Part shown: piece after piece, positions 1 through 5,306 of the stretch
How the letters are laid out: each line of letters opens with the position of its first letter
Numbering within the stretch: the stretch's first letter is position 1
Origin: Acidobacteriaceae bacterium
GTDB taxonomy: Bacteria > Acidobacteriota > Terriglobia > Terriglobales > Acidobacteriaceae
Direction: 5' to 3'
DNA length: 5,306 nucleotides
Assembly (NCBI GenBank): GCA_030049955.1
Contig: JASIJX010000054.1
Location: 1 to 5,306, forward strand
Notes under the pieces: model-generated
Told to the model about the DNA's origin: nothing
The model's database searches: none
Seen by the model: the letters and a program-made list of their open reading frames with translations, nothing else
Program-made: the position numbers and the translations under genes

Positions 1-753
1 AGCAGCATGATGGCGCTGGGCGTCTCTGGCGATGGCGACACAGCCTCGATCGGCGCCGGCCAGTTCGTTCACCTGCTGCGCCGCAACCTGCCGATGATCT
101 ACATCATCGAGGACAACGGCGTTTACGGGCTCACAAAGGGTCAGTTCTCGGCCACGGCCGATATCGGCTCCAAGCTGAAGACCGGCGTGATCAACGAGCT
201 CCCGGCCATCGATACCTGCGCGCTTGCCATCCAGCTCGGCGCAACGTTCGTGGGACGATCGTTCTCCGGCGACAAGAAGCAACTGCTCGCCATGCTGAAG
301 GCCGCCATCGCACACAAGGGCACAGTGATGCTCGACGTAATCAGCCCCTGCGTGACCTTCAACGATCACGAGGGCTCGACCAAGAGCTACAAGTTCATGC
401 AGGAGCACGACGAGCCGATCAACGACGTAGGCTTTGTAGCCAGCTTCGACGATATCGAGATCGATTACGACTCGGGCCAAGTGTACGACGTGCAGATGCA
501 CGACGGCTCAAGCCTGCGGCTGCGCAAGATTCACGAGGACTACGACCCGACGGATCGGGCCAATGCCGTGCGCACGCTGATGGAAGCATCCGAAAAGGAC
601 GAGATTCTCACCGGCGTCTTCTACATCGATACCAAGAAGCCTACGTTCACCGATCTGCTGAACATGGTCGACGAGCCGCTGGCCACGCTGCCAGACTCGC
701 TGGTGCGCCCGCCCAAGAGTGCGCTCGACAGCCTGATGTCGAACCTGCAATAG
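1..753 (+). CDS. korB: 2-oxoacid:ferredoxin oxidoreductase, beta subunit (KorB-type), 5'-truncated
   Basis: This is the thiamine-diphosphate (ThDP)-binding beta subunit of an enzyme that oxidatively decarboxylates a 2-oxoacid, probably 2-oxoglutarate to succinyl-CoA, and passes electrons to ferredoxin in the cytoplasm. The frame is open to base 1, so the N-terminus lies outside the window; 250 residues are visible, against roughly 340-370 for the family. Counting from the codon at base 1, the cofactor motif GDGD is at residues 10-13, followed by RRN (27-29), EDNG (37-40) and YGLTKGQ (42-48). This is the GDG...N pattern of ThDP and metal binding. A SPCVTFND segment, typical of these subunits, lies near residue 110. 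The N-terminal cysteines that usually bind the iron-sulfur cluster would be in the missing part. The alpha/gamma subunit (KorA) is expected just upstream. Substrate choice (2-oxoglutarate rather than pyruvate) is inferred from overall resemblance. The gene ends in TAG at 751-753. Confidence 0.9.
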   Translation, partial: SSMMALGVSGDGDTASIGAGQFVHLLRRNLPMIYIIEDNGVYGLTKGQFSATADIGSKLKTGVINELPAIDTCALAIQLGATFVGRSFSGDKKQLLAMLKAAIAHKGTVMLDVISPCVTFNDHEGSTKSYKFMQEHDEPINDVGFVASFDDIEIDYDSGQVYDVQMHDGSSLRLRKIHEDYDPTDRANAVRTLMEASEKDEILTGVFYIDTKKPTFTDLLNMVDEPLATLPDSLVRPPKSALDSLMSNLQ

Positions 754-783
754 CGAGCAACGAAAAATACTTGCGATAGACAA

Positions 784-820
784 GCGGGGCATGAGAGGAG
801 ACACTACTCTCATGCCCCGC
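784..820 (+). promoter_or_regulatory. Perfect 14-bp hairpin: candidate korB terminator and/or translation-control element
   Basis: The arms GCGGGGCATGAGAG (784-797) and CTCTCATGCCCCGC (807-820) are exact reverse complements around a 9-nt loop (798-806). The hairpin begins 31 nt after the korB stop codon and is followed by a moderately T-rich stretch (ATTGTTTGT, 823-831), so it could work as an intrinsic terminator, although the U-tract is imperfect. It also contains both ATG codons that could start the next gene: 791 in the left arm and 812 in the right arm, in the same frame. The AG-rich ribosome-binding candidate (AGAGGAG, 794-800) straddles the left arm and loop. The perfect pairing is directly visible; the function is inferred. 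Confidence 0.7.
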
Positions 821-1642
821 AGATTGTTTGTATGCATCCTCGCAATGGGTGCGAATCTACTCGCCGCACAAGCTCCAACAGCGAATTCTTCGACCCCACA
901 ATCACTAGTTTCGCCTGCGTCTTCGACACGCGACCCTGAGCTCTTGGCTAAGAACCTGCGCGAAAGCTACTATCATGCCGACAACCTATCGAGCATGGAC
1001 TGCGATGTTTCCGTCGATTGGCCTGCCCTATTCAAAGCTGTAAAGGCAGAAGTTCCACCTGAACGCCTCAAGATACTCCAAGGTCTGAAAATCCGATCCA
1101 ATGCCGTCCGCGGTAAATCGCCGGAGATCACTTTCGACTGGGGAAATGAAACATTCGATAACAAAGAGCAGGTTGAGGACGGTTTCAGGAAGATGGTTGG
1201 TGGCTTCTACCAGTTCTACTGGCCCATGGTCGCCTCACCACTGGTTAAGAGCTCAAAGGATTTCAGTAAGATCGAGTCACTTGGAGATGGTGCAAGTAAC
1301 ATCTACGAATCGGCGGCGAATATGAGCATCGTCATCCGGGCAGACAAAGACGGCGTTCCCACCCATTACTCCTTTGACAGCGTCGCCGCCAAGGGCACTA
1401 TCGATGCTCACTACGTACCTTCGCCCAAGCCCGGTCCCGGCGATATACGTCGTATCTCTGGGATTACAGTCTCGGAGCAGATCGGGAGCTCCAACATCAA
1501 TGCGAGTTTTGACCTCGATTACCAATCCGTGAATGGATTCAATATTCCCAAGCATGTTTCGTTCGGTATTTCGGGTGCATATTCCATACAAATGGAGTTT
1601 TCGGGCTGCTCCGTTACAGCTGAAACGCCGGTGACGCCCTAG
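812..1642 (+). CDS. Secreted protein of unknown function with Sec signal peptide
   Basis: I do not recognise the family. The chosen start, ATG 812, gives a 276-residue product with a clean signal peptide: basic n-region MPRR, a hydrophobic stretch to about residue 18, and an AAQA cleavage region near 18-21. It is followed by a Ser/Thr/Pro-rich linker (about 22-40). No lipobox is seen around Cys8, so it is more likely soluble and periplasmic or extracellular than a lipoprotein. An in-frame ATG at 791 would add seven polar residues; ATG 812 has AGGAG at 796-800, an 11-nt spacing that is slightly long. The mature part has alternating polar and hydrophobic stretches suggesting beta structure, and two cysteines, C64 and C266, that could form a disulfide joining its ends. 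GC content is visibly lower than in the flanking genes, about 42-53% in three 60-base lines counted by hand against 68-70% in lines of korB and addA. The function cannot be assigned from context. Confidence 0.75.
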   Translation: MPRRLFVCILAMGANLLAAQAPTANSSTPQSLVSPASSTRDPELLAKNLRESYYHADNLSSMDCDVSVDWPALFKAVKAEVPPERLKILQGLKIRSNAVRGKSPEITFDWGNETFDNKEQVEDGFRKMVGGFYQFYWPMVASPLVKSSKDFSKIESLGDGASNIYESAANMSIVIRADKDGVPTHYSFDSVAAKGTIDAHYVPSPKPGPGDIRRISGITVSEQIGSSNINASFDLDYQSVNGFNIPKHVSFGISGAYSIQMEFSGCSVTAETPVTP

Positions 1643-1700
1643 CTTCGGAGCCTGATGCTTCACTGTTCAACCCGTACCCTTTCCAAGCGACGGAGCCTGA
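1641..1700 (+). repeat. Short direct repeat pair AGC(N2)CGGAGCCTGA
   Basis: CGGAGCCTGA occurs at 1646-1655 and again at 1691-1700. Including the upstream bases, 13 of 15 positions match (1641-1655 and 1686-1700), with a 45-bp offset. The first copy starts within the stop codon of the secreted-protein gene. The second abuts the other direct-repeat pair upstream of the glycosidase promoter. This could be a pair of regulator sites or a small duplication; only the repetition is seen directly. Confidence 0.5.
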
Positions 1701-1729
1701 GACATTACACCCACGCATTGACATTGCAC
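1701..1729 (+). repeat. Direct repeat pair GACATTRCAC overlapping the -35 region
   Basis: GACATTACAC (1701-1710) and GACATTGCAC (1720-1729) match at 9 of 10 positions with a 19-bp offset, close to two helical turns. The second copy overlaps the candidate -35 box (1718-1723). Half-sites spaced this way can bind an activator or repressor dimer. That role is inferred. Confidence 0.45.
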
Positions 1730-1747
1730 AGCGTGTCTCGATAGCAT
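1718..1747 (+). promoter_or_regulatory. Candidate sigma70-type promoter for the glycosidase-like gene
   Basis: A perfect TTGACA (1718-1723) is followed after 18 bp by TAGCAT (1742-1747), a 4-of-6 match to TATAAT. Transcription would begin near 1754, giving a 5' leader of about 48 nt before the GTG start at 1802. The gene would then be transcribed separately from the secreted-protein gene. The -10 box is weak and the spacer is 1 bp longer than ideal. Confidence 0.5.
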
Positions 1748-1794
1748 TGCCCGGATACCGGTCTCTCAATCTATCGTTCGCCGAAGCTATCGAG
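1737..1794 (+). repeat. 9-bp inverted repeat spanning promoter and ribosome-binding region
   Basis: CTCGATAGC (1737-1745) is the exact reverse complement of GCTATCGAG (1786-1794), 40 bp apart. The left arm covers most of the -10 box and the right arm runs into the ribosome-binding site. A further CTATCG lies at 1771-1776, so the core occurs three times in this leader. If transcription begins near 1754 the left arm is not in the RNA, which favours a DNA-level operator, or chance, over an RNA hairpin. Confidence 0.35.
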
Positions 1795-1796
1795 GA
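1792..1796 (+). promoter_or_regulatory. Ribosome-binding site GAGGA deciding a GTG start
   Basis: GAGGA ends 5 nt before the GTG at 1802. No in-frame ATG occurs before codon 23, and that choice would remove the Tat signal. The GTG with this site is therefore the best start. Confidence 0.7.
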
Positions 1797-1801
1797 AAAC
1801 T

Positions 1802-3952
1802 GTGAATCGACGCGCCTTTAATAAGCTCGCAGGCATTGCCGCACTTTCCGCCCTTACCGATGTCGAAATGAATGCACAGCAAGCCGCTGCAATGGCTGGC
1901 GAAGTTGTCCTCGAAGACAATGAATTCCTCGTAGCCTTCGATCCAGTCTCCGGCGCGCTCACGCGCATGGAGCATAAGACGACCAACTGGACCGTCGAGC
2001 GACGGCCTGCGCTGGGCGTCTCCTTCCGAATGCTCGTTCCGCTGCCCGGCCGGCGCGCCAACTTCGTGCTCGGCAAAAAGCAGCGCGCCGCGAGCGTGAA
2101 AAAAATCTCCGACAACCAGGTGCAACTCTCCTGGGAAAACCTCTCTAGCGAGCATGGCGGCGTGCTGCCCATCACATTCACGGCAACCGTCACTCTTGAA
2201 AATGGCAAGCTCACCTTCACGAGCGGAGTCGAAAATAAATCCGCCTACCCGATCGAGACCATCGACTACCCATATTTCGGCGATCTCAATCCGCCTTCTT
2301 CCGATTCGAGGATGTCAGCGCGCACCATGTGGTACTGCAATCTCGGCGACGACGAGATCTATCCCAACTTCGCAAGCGAAAAGGGATATTGGGGCGTTGA
2401 TTTCCCCACCAAGACGTTTGGCTCGCATCGCAGTCTTTTCTGCCTGCTGCAGGCCAACACCGCGGGGCTTTACGTCGAGATGTCTGACCCCTCGCTGCCC
2501 TACTACCTCGAATACACCTTCGAGCAGCATCCTGGCGCGCTGCACGGCGCTGTCGTGCCGAAAATGGATGAGATCTCAGGCTGGCCCGTGCATCTCGAGT
2601 TTCGCACCTGCCACTTTATCTACGCGCAGCCGAACTCAAGCAGGAAACTCGCGCCCATCGTCATGCGCGGCTATAAAGGCAGCTGGCACGCAGGCGTAGA
2701 TGTCTACAAGGAGTGGCGCAACACTTGGTTCAAGAAGCCGCATCTGCCGGCGTGGGCCAGGGACGTGCACTCGTGGACCATGCTGCGCATGAACACGCCG
2801 GAAGAAGACTACACGATTTCGTACACGAAATTCACCGAGTACGGCGAGGAATACGCAAAATACGGCGTGAAGGCCGTGCAGCTCATCGGTTGGAACATCG
2901 GCGGACAGGATCGCGACGACCCTTCGCAGGATACCGATCCCCATCTTGGCACGTGGCAACAGTTCCACGATGCCATTGCAAAAGTCCAGTCGCTGGGCGT
3001 CAACGTCATCCTTTTCGGCAAGCTGAACTGGGCCGACTTGACGACCGACTGGTACAAGAGCGAGCTCTATAAGTACGAAGCAAAGGATCCGTACGGCATC
3101 CGCTACGAGCAGGGAGGCTACAACTACGTCACTCCCACGCAACTGGCCGGCATAAACACGCGCCGCCGCGCGGTGATGGATTTCCAGGATCCCGCGTATC
3201 GCGAGATTGCGAAAAAGGAGTTCGAAAAGATTCTCGCGCTGGGCTCAACCGGATGGCTGTGGGACGAAATCTGCCACCACTCGAATGCGCTCTACAATTT
3301 TGCGCCGGGGCATGGATACAATCCGCCGGGATATATCTACGCCGGCGATCTGCCGGTAGCGGCCAAGCTTCGCGCGGCCGCCGACAAGGTGAGCCCCGAT
3401 TTTCTGTTTGCCGGCGAAGGGCCGCATGACTGGCAGATGCAGTATTTCCCGGTTGGCGAGGCGGGCGTAAGTGCAACGCCTATCTGCCAGTATCTGGGCA
3501 CCCTGAATTCGCTGATGATTGCGGGCGTAAGCGGCTTCGACGAGCGCGAGCAGTTGAACATGATCCTGATGTGCCGCTGCGTGATCCAGTACGAGCCATT
3601 CCTCTACAAGGGACACCTGCACGATTTTCCGCTCACCATGGCATACGGGCAGAAAATTGACGCGCTGCGCAACAGATACAAGGCCTACCTGTGGGACGGC
3701 GATTTTCGCGACACGCTCGGCGCCGACGTAAGCGCCGATGGAGCCTTCCGCTACTCGGTCTTCAGGGCTGCAAACGGCAAGCGCGCGGTTGTCGTCGTCA
3801 ACCCCGGCTCCGATGCCGGCATTACGGCGAAAGTGAGCCTGCCCAATGTGGGCAATCTCGTGGTTGCCACACCCGAGCAACCCGAGGGACAGCCAACCAC
3901 CGGAACCGTGCACGTTCCAGCACGTTCGGCCGCGGTGGTAATCGAGCTTTAG
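1802..3952 (+). CDS. Tat-exported glycoside-hydrolase-like protein (TIM barrel, possibly DUF6259)
   Basis: A 716-residue exported protein, probably acting on a carbohydrate; the substrate is not predictable. The N-terminus MNRRAFNKLAGIAALSAL has the twin-arginine pattern (RRAFNK) and a mild hydrophobic core. There is no clear AxA cleavage site, so cleavage near 25-32 is a guess. About 35-290 looks like an all-beta domain resembling the N-terminal sandwich of glycosidases (EFLVAFDPVSGALTRMEH). About 315-605 looks like a TIM barrel, with WTMLRMN (325-331), a strand and loop ending IGWNIGGQD (362-370), VILFGKLNW (402-410) and GWLWDEI (484-490). Candidate catalytic residues are D488 or E489 and, two strands on, E539 in FAGEGPHDW (536-544). 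These are inferred by analogy with retaining barrel glycosidases. About 640-716 is a C-terminal beta domain (VVVVNPG, 663-669). The DUF6259 assignment is from memory of such proteins and is tentative. A separate promoter lies upstream, and the gene converges with the helicase-nuclease gene. Confidence 0.72.
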   Translation: MNRRAFNKLAGIAALSALTDVEMNAQQAAAMAGEVVLEDNEFLVAFDPVSGALTRMEHKTTNWTVERRPALGVSFRMLVPLPGRRANFVLGKKQRAASVKKISDNQVQLSWENLSSEHGGVLPITFTATVTLENGKLTFTSGVENKSAYPIETIDYPYFGDLNPPSSDSRMSARTMWYCNLGDDEIYPNFASEKGYWGVDFPTKTFGSHRSLFCLLQANTAGLYVEMSDPSLPYYLEYTFEQHPGALHGAVVPKMDEISGWPVHLEFRTCHFIYAQPNSSRKLAPIVMRGYKGSWHAGVDVYKEWRNTWFKKPHLPAWARDVHSWTMLRMNTPEEDYTISYTKFTEYGEEYAKYGVKAVQLIGWNIGGQDRDDPSQDTDPHLGTWQQFHDAIAKVQSLGVNVILFGKLNWADLTTDWYKSELYKYEAKDPYGIRYEQGGYNYVTPTQLAGINTRRRAVMDFQDPAYREIAKKEFEKILALGSTGWLWDEICHHSNALYNFAPGHGYNPPGYIYAGDLPVAAKLRAAADKVSPDFLFAGEGPHDWQMQYFPVGEAGVSATPICQYLGTLNSLMIAGVSGFDEREQLNMILMCRCVIQYEPFLYKGHLHDFPLTMAYGQKIDALRNRYKAYLWDGDFRDTLGADVSADGAFRYSVFRAANGKRAVVVVNPGSDAGITAKVSLPNVGNLVVATPEQPEGQPTTGTVHVPARSAAVVIEL

Positions 3953-4044
3953 GCACGGCTGCTACAAATGCGACGGCAAAGCGCACTGATTCTGGCGCGC
4001 TCCGCGGCATTCTCACCACAAATTACAGTGGCAGCTCTGCCTCG

Positions 4045-5306
4045 CTACGCTTCCCACCAATCGAACTTCAGCATCCGCGGGTAATAGAGTCCGGCGAAGA
4101 TCCTCACGTCGGTGCCATGCAGATTGCGCAGCATGCGCGCATACGCCGTAAGCTGCGGGGCGAACAGCTCGCGCAATCCGGGCAGCGCCTTGTCCGGGTC
4201 GAGCCCCTCGGCATGTGCCGTTTTGTAGTCAACAATCCACCACGCGTCCGACCCGTCGCTGCCCGGCTCAATTCCGGCGCGAAAGACGCGGTCCACCTGT
4301 ACGGCGCAGATGCCGTCCTCGACTACGCCCGACCAGCGCACCTCGCTGGCAGCCTCTGCATGCGCGGCAAGAATCCACTTGCCGATCGAATCCTGCGCAG
4401 CCTTACATGCAATCTCCAATGCCTGCTTTGCGATGTGCTGTGCTTGAGCAGGCGCAATGCCCATACCACGCACCTCGGCGTTGACACGCGCGACCCATTG
4501 CTTCAGAGCCATGCAGGCCGGCTCAGTATCCATCGAGAGGCGCAGCCCGCTAAGCTCCTGCAGCAGCCTGTGCACCGCAATTCCCAGCGCCCGCGAGAGC
4601 AGTCCGCCTTCATGCCGGCGGTAAAACGGCTCAGCGGCCAGACCGGCAAATGATCCGCCGACTGAAGTTGTGACAGCCTGCGGCGCTGGACGGAACCCAG
4701 CAGGAAGCCGGCGCAGCATCGTCGAATTTTCTCCTGCTCCAGCCGCAATGGCGTCGATGCTGCCGGCCTGCGGCGAATTTACCGCGCCGCTCCCGATCCA
4801 TTCTTCGAATTGCCGGTGGACCTCGGACTCAACGGCCGGCCACGCGGTCCTCAGCAGCGACTCCTTTGGCTCAAGGAGCGAAAACGATCCGTCTGCTTCC
4901 GGCTTGTATTCCGGCCGCGCAAACAGATGCAGTTCCTCGCGCGCGCGCGTTCCAGCCACGTAGAGCAGCCGCCGCAGTTCCTGGGTTTCGCGCTCGCGGC
5001 GCACTCGGTCGACCCACGCTTTAGCCTTTCCTCGATCGGCGCCCTTCGGTGGAATGGGCGCGACCAGAAACTCCGTTACTTCATCTGATTCGTCCGGCTC
5101 CGCCAGACCGCGCTCGAGCCAGGAGAGCAGGTTACCGTGCGATTGCGGCACGCCTGCCTGCATTTCGGGAACGACAACCACTTCAAATTCCAGGCCCTTG
5201 GCCTTGTGAATGGTCATCAACTGCACGCCGCAGCGGCTATCGGCATTAGGGTCGGGTAACGCCGTCAGTTTATCCAGTGCCGCGGCGAGCGCAGTGTCGG
5301 AAACAT
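4045..5306 (-). CDS. addA: AddA/RecB-type ATP-dependent helicase-nuclease, C-terminal part
   Basis: This encodes the C-terminal part of a UvrD/Rep-family (SF1A) helicase fused to a PD-(D/E)XK nuclease, the architecture of AddA and RecB, which process double-strand breaks for RecA loading. The frame is open to the right edge; 419 residues are visible, perhaps a third of the protein. The GTG at 5224-5226 is internal, not a start: 26 more codons precede it. Helicase motifs include TIHKAKGLEF (5214-5185) and LLYVAGTRARE, the motif VI region (4968-4936). The nuclease follows: GIAVHRLL with the conserved His (4584-4561), VDR with the metal-binding Asp (4296-4288), DYKT (4230-4219) and QLTAY (4155-4141). 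All expected catalytic positions are present. The four-cysteine iron-sulfur signature of AddB is absent, favouring AddA. RecB or a solitary RecB-like enzyme cannot be excluded. An AddB-like partner would be expected outside the window. The stop codon is TAG (4047-4045). Confidence 0.85.
   Translation of the reverse strand, partial: VSDTALAAALDKLTALPDPNADSRCGVQLMTIHKAKGLEFEVVVVPEMQAGVPQSHGNLLSWLERGLAEPDESDEVTEFLVAPIPPKGADRGKAKAWVDRVRRERETQELRRLLYVAGTRAREELHLFARPEYKPEADGSFSLLEPKESLLRTAWPAVESEVHRQFEEWIGSGAVNSPQAGSIDAIAAGAGENSTMLRRLPAGFRPAPQAVTTSVGGSFAGLAAEPFYRRHEGGLLSRALGIAVHRLLQELSGLRLSMDTEPACMALKQWVARVNAEVRGMGIAPAQAQHIAKQALEIACKAAQDSIGKWILAAHAEAASEVRWSGVVEDGICAVQVDRVFRAGIEPGSDGSDAWWIVDYKTAHAEGLDPDKALPGLRELFAPQLTAYARMLRNLHGTDVRIFAGLYYPRMLKFDWWEA

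Noticed and set aside
791..811. ATG 791 as the start of the secreted protein
   Set aside because: It would place acidic and polar residues (MRGDTTL) ahead of an otherwise normal basic signal-peptide start, and it has no well-spaced ribosome site. It is kept only as an alternative.
508..837. Minus-strand open frame of 109 codons across the korB end and the hairpin
   Set aside because: It is antisense to the conserved korB C-terminus, and its composition looks like a shadow frame.
1771..2220. Minus-strand open frames divergent from the glycosidase start (149 and 122 codons)
   Set aside because: Both lie almost entirely antisense to the N-terminal beta domain, are rich in Ser/Arg and have no domain signal.
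3245..3913. Minus-strand open frame of 222 codons inside the glycosidase gene
   Set aside because: It is fully antisense to a well-supported coding region, with no recognisable motif. Open antisense frames are common at this GC content.
3910..3927. GCACGTTC repeated 10 bp apart near the end of the glycosidase gene
   Set aside because: It is an 8-bp match inside coding sequence, compatible with chance and codon bias.
4030..4041. Small stem GGCAG/CTGCC in the convergent gap as a terminator
   Set aside because: Its arms are only 4-5 bp with a 2-4 nt loop, and neither strand has a run of T after it. The 92-bp gap (3953-4044) shows no convincing terminator for either gene.
3691..4653. Long plus-strand open frame of 320 codons spanning the end of the glycosidase gene, the convergent gap and the antisense of addA
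   Set aside because: It overlaps two genes with recognisable motifs, its translation is Arg/Ala/Pro-rich low-complexity sequence typical of high-GC shadow frames, and no domain is visible.

Overview
The window looks like ordinary chromosome from a Gram-negative bacterium. The best guess is Acidobacteriota (Terriglobia-like). That is an inference from the combination of a KorB-type oxidoreductase, a Tat-exported glycosidase-like protein, an unrecognised secreted protein and an AddA-like helicase-nuclease, with GC near 60-70% in three of the four genes. No taxonomic marker is present. I see no phage, transposase, tRNA, rRNA or CRISPR signal.

Layout. (1) 1-753, plus strand: C-terminal part of the beta subunit of a 2-oxoacid:ferredoxin oxidoreductase (KorB type), cut by the left edge. 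(2) 784-820: a perfect 14-bp inverted repeat that lies downstream of korB and also contains the start region of the next gene. (3) 812-1642, plus: a small secreted protein of unknown function, lower in GC than its neighbours. (4) 1643-1801: a 159-bp intergenic region with a good candidate sigma70-type promoter, two pairs of short direct repeats and a 9-bp inverted repeat. (5) 1802-3952, plus: a 716-residue protein with a Tat-type signal and the look of a three-domain glycoside hydrolase (beta-sandwich, TIM barrel, beta-sandwich). (6) 4045-5306, minus: the C-terminal part of an AddA/RecB-type helicase-nuclease, convergent with the glycosidase gene and cut by the right edge.

The four genes do not form an obvious pathway: central carbon metabolism, an orphan exported protein, polysaccharide or glycoside breakdown outside the cytoplasm, and double-strand-break repair. 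The observation most worth following is the 784-820 hairpin. Each of its arms holds an in-frame ATG for the secreted protein, so the same element could end the korB transcript and gate translation of the next gene. I did not find convincing evidence of a wholly new multi-gene system here.
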